From NCBI RefSeq assembly GCF_000062885.1, contig NC_009142.1, positions 6,065,584 through 6,129,583 of the forward strand: 64,000 bases of DNA, in the 5' to 3' direction. Below the pieces are notes generated by a model. That model ran no database searches, had not been told where the DNA came from, and worked only from the letters and a program-made list of their open reading frames with translations. The translations under genes and the position numbers were made by a program. This DNA comes from Saccharopolyspora erythraea NRRL 2338. GTDB taxonomy: Bacteria; Actinomycetota; Actinomycetes; Mycobacteriales; Pseudonocardiaceae. This document shows, in pieces, positions 25,042 through 32,801 of this stretch (within the stretch, counting starts at the first letter, position 1; every line of letters begins with the position of its first letter).

Positions 25042-28000
25042 ATGCCGACCGGCGCAACTGGCCCGCTAAGAGTGGAATTGCTGGGACCGCCGCGCGCGTG
25101 GAGCGGGGAAAACGAGGTCACTCTCGGCCCGGCGCGCCAACGTGCCGTGTTCACGGTCTTGGCGATGCGCGCCAACCGGGTCGTGTCACGGCACGAACTC
25201 GTCGACGCACTGTGGGGCGAGTCCCCGCCCGCCAGCGCGGAGGGCAGTGTCTACACCTACGTTTCGGGCCTGCGCCGCGCCTTGGAGCCGCAACGCTCGC
25301 GCAGGTCGACCGACGGACTTCTCACCTCCCACCCAGCCGGCTATACGTTGCGTCTTCCCGACGAGTCCCTGGACGTCAGAGTCTTCGACCGGCTGCGCGA
25401 GGAAGGAGGTCAACGGCTCGCCCGCGGCGACCACCAAGGCGCGCTCGAGGCCTTGGACGGTGCGTTGAAGTTGTGGCGGGGAGAGGTGCTGTCGGGTGTC
25501 CCCGGACCCTTCGCCGAGCTTCAGCGCCAACGCCTCTCGGATCTGCGGCTGGCGACCGCCGAGCGCCGGGCAGCCGCGGCGCTGGCCCTGGGAAGCCACG
25601 CGGAAGTGGCGGCTGAGCTGGCCGAGCTGGTCCACGAGTTCCCCCTGCGCGAGTCGCTGCGCGTATTGCTGATGACCGCCCTCTACCGCGGTGGAAGGCA
25701 CGCGGAAGCGTTGGAGGTGTTCCGGGACGCCCGCCGGGTGCTGGTCGAGGAGCTGGGCATCGAACCCGGGCCTGAACTGTCCCGCATGCACGAACAGGTG
25801 CTGGCCAACGATCCGGCCCTGGACCCGGCTCCGGTGAGCAAGCCCTCGCCCCGCACCGCACTCCTTTCAGTCGTCCCAGCACAGGTCGCTCGGGCACTTC
25901 AGCGCGGGGAGAGCCGGTACGTCGGGCGCAAGGCGGAGGCCGCGCAACTGGGTGAGCTGGTCTCGGAGGTGCTCGCCGGAAGAGGCCGTTCGGTGTGGAT
26001 CGAAGGCGAACCCGGTATCGGGAAATCGGAGCTGCTCACGTTCGCCCTCGCCGACGCCGGACGCCGCGGGTGTCAGCTCGCGTGGGCCGTGGCCGATGAG
26101 CTGAGCCAGCGGTTCCCGTTGCAGGTCATGACCGAATGCCTCGGCATCGATGCCAAAGCTCCCGACCCCAGGCGGGCACGGCTGGCCGCCACCCTGCACA
26201 GCGAGAGCTCCGCGGAACCGGTGGACCAGTTGCTGGAACTCGTCGACGAGTTGTGCGCGACCGCGCCGCTGATGCTCGTCATCGATGACCTGCAGTGGGC
26301 CGACGAGGCCAGCGTGATGGTGTGGCACCGCCTCTGCGCGGCGACCCGCCAGCTGCCGCTGCTGCTGGTCGCGGCTTCCCGCCCAGCACCCGAACGGGTC
26401 GAGCTCGGGCAGCTGCGCCGAGCGATCGAGGCGCGTGACGGCGTGGTCTTACGGCTCGGACCGCTGACCGAACCGGAGATCGAGCGGCTGCTCGGCGAGG
26501 TCATCGGCGCCAAGCCGGGGCCTGTGCTGCGGGAGATCGCCAGCCGTGCGTCGGGCAACCCGATGTACGTGCGCGAGCTGGCCGACGCCCTGGTCCGCGA
26601 CGATGCGGTGCGCGTGGTCGACGGAGTCGCCGACGTTCCCGCGGCGTCGGTCTCCGAAGCCCCCGATTCGCTCATCGCCGCGGTCGCCAGACGACTCGAC
26701 TTCCTCTCCACATCGACCCGGGAGGTGCTGCGCTGGGGTGCACTGCTCGGCCTTGAGTTCTCTGTGACCGACCTCGCCGCGGCCGCGGGCCGGCGCGTGT
26801 CGGAGCTGATGGGCACCTTGGAGGAAGCGGTCGGCGCGAGCGTCCTTGTCAACGCCGAGGACCACCTGGCGTTCCGCCACCCTCTGCTTCGCCAGGCGCT
26901 CTACGACGGCATCCCGAAGGCCCTGCGCAATGCCCTGCACCGGCAAGCCGCGGAAACCCTTGCCAACATCGGCGCACCGGTAAAGCAGGTCGCCGAACAC
27001 CTCGTCGTCGCGACCGCGGCTGACGACCGCTGGGTGGTCAACTGGCTGGCCGAGAACAATGTCGCGTTGTCCAACCGCGCCCCGCTGATCGCCATCGAGC
27101 TTCTGGAACGCGTGTTGCGCACCGGCCAGGTCGGTGAACCCAACCGGGAAGTACTGCTGGCGGCGCTCGTGAAGGTGCTCTTCCGGGCGGGCCGCGATCC
27201 GTTGATGCAGGCGCAGCAGGCGTTGGCGCTCGCGACGGACCCGTACCGGTCCGCGGAGATGCGGCAACTGGTGGCGGCGATGCTGCACCGCAGAGGTGAG
27301 ACGCCTGCCGCGATCGACACGCTGGGCAACGCGGCCGACGACCCGGCTGTGCCGGAGATCTGGCGCGCCAGGCACAGGTCGTTGCTCGCGAACTTCCGGC
27401 GCGGCGACCTCAGCGATCTCGACTTGACCGAGCGCAACGCCCGCGAGGCGTACTCTCAGGCACTGACCACCGGTGATCCCTACCTCATCGCGCATGCGTT
27501 GCAGACCCGGTGGCTGGTGGACTCGGTCCGCCGTGACCACGACGGCGCGCTGGTGCATATCGACAATGCGCTCGAAGTGGTCGGCGAAGACGCCGCTCTC
27601 TCCGAGTTCCGGTTCGACCTGCTCGACAACCGATCGTTCACGCTGCAGAACCTCGACCGCCTCGACGAGGCGGAAACAACCATGCGCGCTGCTCGCAAGG
27701 TCGCGGCGCAACACCTTCCGTCCAGCGGTCTCCAGGTGACCGAGGCGGTGCACTACTACTGGGTGGGCCGTTGGGACGACGCGAACCTCGAACTGCAGAC
27801 CCTGACCGAAGACGGGCCGGCGATCTCCTTCTACGGGTTGCGCGAACCCGGTCCCGCGGCACTGCTGGCGCACGGCGTCGGCGCGTTGATCGCGGCACGC
27901 CGCGGTGACCCGAACATGGTCGCGTACCATTTGGACGCAGCCGAGGAGTACACGCCGTCCACCGGCGCGGAGCGGGAAAGCTACGACTTCCTGCTCGTCG

Positions 28001-28719
28001 CCCAGGCATTGGCGGCCGAGCAACGCGGCGAGCAGGACAAGTCCCTGCTCATCCTCGACCCCATCCTGAATCCCAGCTTCGCGCCCCTCATGCTGCGGCA
28101 CCAATGGTTGCCAGACCTCGTCCGGTTGGCCATCGAGTTCGGCGACCTCGACCGCGCGCACCAGGCCCTGGCGGTGTGTCAGGAGGAAGCGGCTGCGGAA
28201 ACCAAGCGGGCCCGGGCCTTCTGCGCGGCCGCCCGATGCCAGGGACTCCTCACCGGGGACCCGGAACCGGTTCTGGACGCGGCGCAGCACTATCGGGAAG
28301 TGTGCCGTCCGGTCGAACTCGCCACCGCGCTGGAAGATGCCGCACTGCTGTTGGCACGACGAGGCATGCTGAGCGACGGGCAACGTGCGCTCGACGAGGC
28401 GATCAAGCATTACGCGGAGCTGTCCGCACGCTGGGACATCCGACGCGCCGAGTCCCGGCTCCGCGAGTTCGGGTTGCGCCCGGGCACCACCACGACCTTC
28501 ACCTGCCCCGCCGCCGGGTGGGAGGCGCTGTCGCCCGAGGAGATCCGGATCGCGGCCTTGGTCGCCGAAGGACGCTCGAACCCCGAGATCGCGGCGTTGC
28601 TGGCTCTGCCACGGCGCGTTATACAAGGCCGCGTAGCCAGCATACTCGGCAAGCTCAACGCCCATTCCCGCAGTGCCATCGTCGGCGAGGTGCGGGAACG
28701 GCTCCCGACCGTTTCGTAG
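25042..28719 (+). CDS. SARP-type activator with ATPase and C-terminal LuxR domain
   Basis: 1225 residues. Residues about 8-100 are a winged-helix OmpR/SARP DNA-binding domain (LRVELLGPPRAWSGENEVTL, VVSRHELVDALWGE); about 105-250 the bacterial transcriptional activation domain (BTAD; LRESLRVLLMTALYRGGRHA and VLVEELGIEPGPEL). An AAA/LAL-type ATPase follows with Walker A GEPGIGKSELL near 325 and Walker B LMLVIDDLQWADEA near 410, then TPR-like repeats. Residues about 1163-1225 form a LuxR helix-turn-helix (LSPEEIRIAALVAEGRSNPE). It thus combines SARP and LAL architectures with a DNA-binding domain at both ends. Such proteins activate specialised-metabolite clusters. The ATG is preceded by GGGGAGTAAGAGG. 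Confidence 0.87.
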   Translation: MPTGATGPLRVELLGPPRAWSGENEVTLGPARQRAVFTVLAMRANRVVSRHELVDALWGESPPASAEGSVYTYVSGLRRALEPQRSRRSTDGLLTSHPAGYTLRLPDESLDVRVFDRLREEGGQRLARGDHQGALEALDGALKLWRGEVLSGVPGPFAELQRQRLSDLRLATAERRAAAALALGSHAEVAAELAELVHEFPLRESLRVLLMTALYRGGRHAEALEVFRDARRVLVEELGIEPGPELSRMHEQVLANDPALDPAPVSKPSPRTALLSVVPAQVARALQRGESRYVGRKAEAAQLGELVSEVLAGRGRSVWIEGEPGIGKSELLTFALADAGRRGCQLAWAVADELSQRFPLQVMTECLGIDAKAPDPRRARLAATLHSESSAEPVDQLLELVDELCATAPLMLVIDDLQWADEASVMVWHRLCAATRQLPLLLVAASRPAPERVELGQLRRAIEARDGVVLRLGPLTEPEIERLLGEVIGAKPGPVLREIASRASGNPMYVRELADALVRDDAVRVVDGVADVPAASVSEAPDSLIAAVARRLDFLSTSTREVLRWGALLGLEFSVTDLAAAAGRRVSELMGTLEEAVGASVLVNAEDHLAFRHPLLRQALYDGIPKALRNALHRQAAETLANIGAPVKQVAEHLVVATAADDRWVVNWLAENNVALSNRAPLIAIELLERVLRTGQVGEPNREVLLAALVKVLFRAGRDPLMQAQQALALATDPYRSAEMRQLVAAMLHRRGETPAAIDTLGNAADDPAVPEIWRARHRSLLANFRRGDLSDLDLTERNAREAYSQALTTGDPYLIAHALQTRWLVDSVRRDHDGALVHIDNALEVVGEDAALSEFRFDLLDNRSFTLQNLDRLDEAETTMRAARKVAAQHLPSSGLQVTEAVHYYWVGRWDDANLELQTLTEDGPAISFYGLREPGPAALLAHGVGALIAARRGDPNMVAYHLDAAEEYTPSTGAERESYDFLLVAQALAAEQRGEQDKSLLILDPILNPSFAPLMLRHQWLPDLVRLAIEFGDLDRAHQALAVCQEEAAAETKRARAFCAAARCQGLLTGDPEPVLDAAQHYREVCRPVELATALEDAALLLARRGMLSDGQRALDEAIKHYAELSARWDIRRAESRLREFGLRPGTTTTFTCPAAGWEALSPEEIRIAALVAEGRSNPEIAALLALPRRVIQGRVASILGKLNAHSRSAIVGEVRERLPTVS

Positions 28720-28883
28720 CGCACCGGTCATGGGAGGTCGCGCGGGCTGGACTCGAACGGGAGGCATGCGTTGCGGCGCGCGACCGCTCGACCGTGCGAG
28801 CATGTCCGCTGTGGTTCGACGCTGCGCTTCCCGGGCGTCAGGATCGCCGGCAGCGCGAGGAACCTTGCGGTACGCAAGCACTT

Positions 28884-29732
28884 CCGGCCGGTCTCCCGTC
28901 TCGGTCAGATCACTCCGGCTCGCATCGCGTAGGCCACCGCGTGCGGCCGGTTGCGCAGATTGAGCCGACTGGTCACCCCATAGACGACGTTCTTGACCGT
29001 CCGCTCCGAATAACACAACTTCTGCGCGATCTCCGCGGTGTCCAGACCATCGGCCATCAACCGCAGCACGTCGATCTCCCGGGTGGTCAAACCCGAAGCG
29101 TTCAAACCACGCGGAGTCAACACCTCACGCTGCAGATAGTCGACCTGCTTGAGCAACTCGCCCAGCAAATCCGGCGGCATCACACCGCCACCGCTGGCCG
29201 CGGCCAGCACACTGTTGATCAGCCTCGCCCCAGTCGCGGCCGTACGCGGCAACACCGCCACCACCCGCGACTCGACCGCCGCGAGCACGTTGGCCGGGTT
29301 CAACTCGTTGGTCACCAACACCCGCGGCACCGACACCCGCTGCGCCGACTGCCGCAAATCAGCCAAAACCTCAGACGTGACACTGTCCGCGGCAAAGACG
29401 ACCACATCCGCCTCCGCCTGGGTCGGCACCACGAGCAACTCCGCCCGTGACTTCAAGCAACTCGCCAGGCCGGCCAAAGTGACAGGATCAGCAGCCTGCA
29501 CTGCTACTCGCACACGCTCCATCTGGGTCTCCCACACGCTCTGCGCCGATGTGGTTCCAGTCTGCGAGGGCCGTCTTCACAAGTTCTCTACGCGATCTCT
29601 ACGCCTGAGCGCCCGCCCCGGACTCCCCGGACACGCGGCAACGACTCCACTCCTCCAACAGCAAGTCGATCCACACGACGTGCAGACGGGCCGCGGGCTC
29701 GTCACCCGACTCACGACACCGCAACACATACT
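28884..29732. repeat. 0.85-kb direct repeat, copy 1 (LuxR plus small-ORF cassette)
   Basis: Nearly identical to 30632-31499: offset 1748 bp on the left and 1767 bp on the right, because copy 2 has 19 extra bases. One mismatch was noted near the left edge (TCTCGGTC against TCTCTGTC) and the encoded LuxR proteins are identical. It covers the whole LuxR gene and the 3' two thirds of the small upstream gene; flanks are unrelated. Confidence 0.95.
28905..29522 (-). CDS. LuxR-family regulator, duplicated copy 1
   Basis: 205 residues, identical in sequence to the protein at 30653-31270. The N-terminal half has receiver-like topology (VRVAVQAADPVTLAGLASCL) but its acidic-pocket residues and phosphorylation Asp are missing (EADVVVFAADSV), so it is probably a pseudo-receiver. 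The C-terminal helix-turn-helix reads GLTTREIDVLRLMADGLDT then EIAQKLCYSERTVKNVVYG. The ATG at 29522 has GGGAG six bases upstream; a GTG five codons earlier is less likely. It follows a small gene on the same strand with a 76-bp gap. Its targets are not identifiable. Confidence 0.85.
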   Translation of the reverse strand: MERVRVAVQAADPVTLAGLASCLKSRAELLVVPTQAEADVVVFAADSVTSEVLADLRQSAQRVSVPRVLVTNELNPANVLAAVESRVVAVLPRTAATGARLINSVLAAASGGGVMPPDLLGELLKQVDYLQREVLTPRGLNASGLTTREIDVLRLMADGLDTAEIAQKLCYSERTVKNVVYGVTSRLNLRNRPHAVAYAMRAGVI

Positions 29733-29805
29733 CACGTGCCTGCCCGATCTCGGTCTCCAGCTGCCTCAGGAGGGCCTCGGCATCCGCGCACTCATCGGCC
29801 GTCAC
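29599..29805 (-). CDS. Small acidic helical protein upstream of LuxR copy 1
   Basis: 68 residues: MTADECADAEALLRQLETEI then a stretch (AREYVLRCRESGDEPAARLH, VVWIDLLLEEWSRCR) identical to its duplicate at 31366-31575. It looks like a two-helix bundle and has no known domain that I recognise. GTG start behind GAGGAGG (spacing about 11). Its conservation with the LuxR gene in the duplication suggests a working pair, for example a regulator of the pseudo-receiver protein (inference). Confidence 0.6.
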   Translation of the reverse strand: MTADECADAEALLRQLETEIGQAREYVLRCRESGDEPAARLHVVWIDLLLEEWSRCRVSGESGAGAQA

Positions 29806-30066
29806 TGGTGGACTACCTCCTCGACCAGTCTCCGCAACCCATCATGGCCGAGGCCCTTCGCGAAATCGCCGTTGGCGGGACAAAGTTGACCTTTCGGCCC
29901 TTCCGCTCTGCCTCGCCACGCTCACACGGCCGTGGCGCGGCTTCGCGAACCTGCCGACACACCAGTGACTCGGCACCTCGGATCATTTTTGCGGGAGGTG
30001 TCCACCTGCCGTCTCAGGATGTGTCCTGGCGAGTTTCCCCGCGAAGCGACGGGTCCAGCGGGATCA

Positions 30067-30447
30067 TCAGCGGACGTATCCGGTCCGCGGACTCCACGCG
30101 GCCGTCAGGTGCCCGCGGAAACGCAACGTCCCCATCCTGACGGTGGCGTCGGCGCCGATGTCCCTGGAGTCAAGCATGTCGATGTGTTTCCGGTTGCCGC
30201 CGTGAGCTTCGATGACCTGGCGCAGTCTCGCGCGATCCGTGGCCGACAGCGTGAGGTGGTTGGCCACCGCGGTCGACGCCATCGTCTCGGCGGCGTAGAG
30301 CTCCCGCCCTTCATCGAGATGGGCGGAGATGTCATTCGTCGCTTCGTCGCTCAGTCTGTCGCCGAGGTGCAGGAGCACCTCGTCCAGCTCGTCGGTCATG
30401 GTGCCCGCAGCGCCGGGAACGATCGTGCCACCATCGAAGATGTACAT
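30067..30447 (-). CDS. Small protein with MafI-immunity-like helical domain
   Basis: 126 residues with GGGGAGAACC before the ATG, a convincing start. The segment LDEVLLHLGDRLSDEATNDI then HLDEGRELYAAETMASTAVA and LTLSATDRARLRQVIEAHGG resembles small immunity-type helical domains (MafI-like: LxxRLxxE...GExxLAxExLA...VxLTxxExxxL). The same pattern forms the N-terminus of the two paralogues at 44.0-45.0 and 48.4-49.5 kb. The last 35 residues are basic and end TAAWSPRTGYVR. It lies between the two copies of the LuxR cassette. Function unknown; the similarity is by eye. Confidence 0.6.
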   Translation of the reverse strand: MYIFDGGTIVPGAAGTMTDELDEVLLHLGDRLSDEATNDISAHLDEGRELYAAETMASTAVANHLTLSATDRARLRQVIEAHGGNRKHIDMLDSRDIGADATVRMGTLRFRGHLTAAWSPRTGYVR

Positions 30448-30631
30448 GGTTCTCCCCTCAAAGCGGTACGTTGCTATACGTGGTAGCCCGGGTAAAGCTC
30501 GGGCACTTGGCGAATCTCTTCACGTGCGGCGGGTCCGGAAAGGCCGATCCGTGCATGCGCAACGGATCCACGACGATTACGGTGCCAGGAGATTTCGAAA
30601 ACGGCCGACCATTGCCGTGTCCACAGTTTGG

Positions 30632-31499
30632 CCGGCCGGTCTCCCGTCTCTGTCAGATCACTCCGGCTCGCATCGCGTAGGCCACCGCGTGCGGCCGGTT
30701 GCGCAGATTGAGCCGACTGGTCACCCCATAGACGACGTTCTTGACCGTCCGCTCCGAATAACACAACTTCTGCGCGATCTCCGCGGTGTCCAGACCATCG
30801 GCCATCAACCGCAGCACGTCGATCTCCCGGGTGGTCAAACCCGAAGCGTTCAAACCACGCGGAGTCAACACCTCACGCTGCAGATAGTCGACCTGCTTGA
30901 GCAACTCGCCCAGCAAATCCGGCGGCATCACACCGCCACCGCTGGCCGCGGCCAGCACACTGTTGATCAGCCTCGCCCCAGTCGCGGCCGTACGCGGCAA
31001 CACCGCCACCACCCGCGACTCGACCGCCGCGAGCACGTTGGCCGGGTTCAACTCGTTGGTCACCAACACCCGCGGCACCGACACCCGCTGCGCCGACTGC
31101 CGCAAATCAGCCAAAACCTCAGACGTGACACTGTCCGCGGCAAAGACGACCACATCCGCCTCCGCCTGGGTCGGCACCACGAGCAACTCCGCCCGTGACT
31201 TCAAGCAACTCGCCAGGCCGGCCAAAGTGACAGGATCAGCAGCCTGCACTGCTACTCGCACACGCTCCATCTGGGTCTCCCACACGCTCTGCGCCGATGT
31301 GGTTCCAGTCTGCGAGGGCCGTCTTCACAAGTTCTCTACGCGATCTCTACGCCTGAACGCGATCTCTACGCCTGAGCGCCCGCCCCGGACTCCCCGGACA
31401 CGCGGCAACGACTCCACTCCTCCAACAGCAAGTCGATCCACACGACGTGCAGACGGGCCGCGGGCTCGTCACCCGACTCACGACACCGCAACACATACT
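30632..31499. repeat. 0.85-kb direct repeat, copy 2
   Basis: Partner of 28884-29732. It differs by a 19-bp tandem duplication (ACGCGATCTCTACGCCTGA) just after the small-gene stop and by at least one substitution near the left edge. The right edge falls inside the small gene, so the N-terminal codons there differ between copies. Confidence 0.95.
30653..31270 (-). CDS. LuxR-family regulator, duplicated copy 2
   Basis: 205 residues, the same protein as at 28905-29522, including the pseudo-receiver and the LuxR-type helix-turn-helix. Having two identical regulators in tandem doubles the dose or indicates a very recent duplication or gene conversion. The ATG at 31270 keeps the same Shine-Dalgarno site. 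The small upstream gene of this copy has a different N-terminus. Confidence 0.85.
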   Translation of the reverse strand: MERVRVAVQAADPVTLAGLASCLKSRAELLVVPTQAEADVVVFAADSVTSEVLADLRQSAQRVSVPRVLVTNELNPANVLAAVESRVVAVLPRTAATGARLINSVLAAASGGGVMPPDLLGELLKQVDYLQREVLTPRGLNASGLTTREIDVLRLMADGLDTAEIAQKLCYSERTVKNVVYGVTSRLNLRNRPHAVAYAMRAGVI

Positions 31500-31575
31500 T
31501 TCGAGCTTCCGCCATCTCCGCCTCCAGTTCCCGCAGGGCGAGCCTGACATCCCCGGGCGGACCGGTCTTCAGCAA
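31366..31575 (-). CDS. Small acidic helical protein upstream of LuxR copy 2
   Basis: 69 residues from a TTG start: MLKTGPPGDVRLALRELEAEM then the C-terminal 45 residues shared with the 68-residue paralogue. I chose TTG 31575 because GAGGAGGTAACT lies just upstream, the same Shine-Dalgarno sequence as in copy 1, and it gives a matching length; an ATG at 31608 would add 11 residues that contain this site. The N-terminal third differs between copies although the helix pattern is kept (ALRELEAEMAEARKYVLRC against ALLRQLETEIGQAREYVLRC). Confidence 0.6.
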   Translation of the reverse strand: MLKTGPPGDVRLALRELEAEMAEARKYVLRCRESGDEPAARLHVVWIDLLLEEWSRCRVSGESGAGAQA

Positions 31576-32018
31576 AGTTACCTCCTCGAGTCGGGAACAC
31601 AGATCCAAATATGCCCTGAACTCTGCGCGCTGACCGCTCCAATGGCAAGTACTGACCTTTCTACTAACCCGGTTTGCCTCGTAGCACCCTCCGTTCGACG
31701 CAGCACGGGCTAAGTGAGATGGCCGTCACAGCGGCACTCCGACCGCGCTACGTCGCGTTCGACGATGGCGACCTCGATCGCGGTCCGGCCGCGTCAACAC
31801 GAGCCGAGCCAGGAAACCCACCGCCTACCTCGCCCATCCGCGCGACGCTGAGCGAAAAGATGCCCCCAGGCTCAGCGAGTGCCTTTCCGGAACACTCGGA
31901 CAGTGAACCGCCCCAGTCGTCCTGAATTCCCGAGTTCACGGCACCGGGCGACCATCACAACATCAACGATGACGGGGCGCAGCGCTAATACCGCCCGCCG
32001 CGAAACGGTGCTCGAATG
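31576..32018. other. Gap without a supportable gene
   Basis: About 440 bp between the second small gene and the terminator of the cold-shock gene. Short open frames occur on both strands, but none has a ribosome-binding site, codon bias or a known domain. It should contain the promoter of the minus-strand small-gene/LuxR unit near its left end. Confidence 0.4.
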
Positions 32019-32063
32019 CCTCGTACCCGGCCGGGACGCGTTGCGTCCCGACCGGGTACGAGG
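32019..32063 (-). terminator. Strong hairpin after the cold-shock-domain gene
   Basis: Arms of 20 nt (CTCGTACCCGGCCGGGACGC and its near-perfect complement at 32043-32062, one mismatch) around a GTT loop. It lies 74 bp past the stop of the cold-shock-domain gene on the minus strand. Confidence 0.85.
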
Positions 32064-32136
32064 ATGCACTTCAGCGCGATCGGCGGTGCCGATCGACTCG
32101 GCGGCGCCGCAGCCTGTGACGCCCCACCGGACTTCG

Positions 32137-32589
32137 TCAGCCTTCCACCCAGCCATGGCGCTGGGCGAATGCCACGAGCTGCTTGCGCGCCTGGAGGATC
32201 TGCCCACCCGTCATACTGGGAGCGGCTTCGATCAGGACATCAGTGATTTTCTGCGCGAACTCCGCGGTCGGCAGAACGTCGCACATCTCGTCGTCCGCAC
32301 GTTCCTCGTGCTGCCGCGAGGCGGCCCCCGCCTCCGCCTTCGCCGACGCCTCCGGCTCCAAAGGCGGAGGCGTCCGCGTAGCCGCACCGAGCAGGTTCAC
32401 TGTCATGGCCTTCGTGCCCTGGTTGCCGGGCACCGCCTCGAACTCCACCCGCATGCCGCCCCGGAGGACCTCCTTGAGCTCCTCGTCGAGGATGGACGCG
32501 TGCAGGAACACGTCTTCGCCACCGGCGTCCGGCGCGATAAAGCCGTAACCCTTGATCCCGTCGAATCGGACTACCGTACCCGTTTTCAC
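32137..32589 (-). CDS. Cold-shock-domain protein with C-terminal helical extension
   Basis: 150 residues. The first about 68 are a cold-shock domain with RNP1 KGYGFIAPD and RNP2 DVFLHASIL, which binds single-stranded RNA or DNA. A charged linker (PPLEPEASAKAEAGAA) leads to a helical C-terminal part (about 105-150: FAQKITDVLIEAAPSMTGGQ, ARKQLVAFAQRHGW), absent from 67-residue CspA proteins. Two-part proteins of this type are frequent in actinomycetes. GTG start behind GAGGGGTTGAAGC. It has its own terminator, so it is monocistronic. Confidence 0.88.
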   Translation of the reverse strand: MKTGTVVRFDGIKGYGFIAPDAGGEDVFLHASILDEELKEVLRGGMRVEFEAVPGNQGTKAMTVNLLGAATRTPPPLEPEASAKAEAGAASRQHEERADDEMCDVLPTAEFAQKITDVLIEAAPSMTGGQILQARKQLVAFAQRHGWVEG

Positions 32590-32714
32590 CGCTTCAACCC
32601 CTCAACACACCGCTTGACCACGCAACCAACAATTACGCCACAAGCCTAGCACCGGCCATTCGGAAAGCAAGACCGGACTTTTTCGGGGAGTTCATGAATA
32701 AATCCGAGCAGGAC

Positions 32715-32752
32715 GGGAACGCGATCACGAACTGTTTGTGATCGCGTTTCCC
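32715..32752 (-). terminator. Hairpin after the amino-acid permease gene
   Basis: GGGAACGCGATCAC at 32715-32728 pairs with GTGATCGCGTTTCCC at 32738-32752 (one bulged A), loop GAACTGTTT. It lies 50 bp past the permease stop on the minus strand. Confidence 0.75.
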
Positions 32753-32801
32753 ACCAGTGTTCTTCTGAGCCGCCGGATTCCGGCGATCCGGCTGAACCCG
32801 T

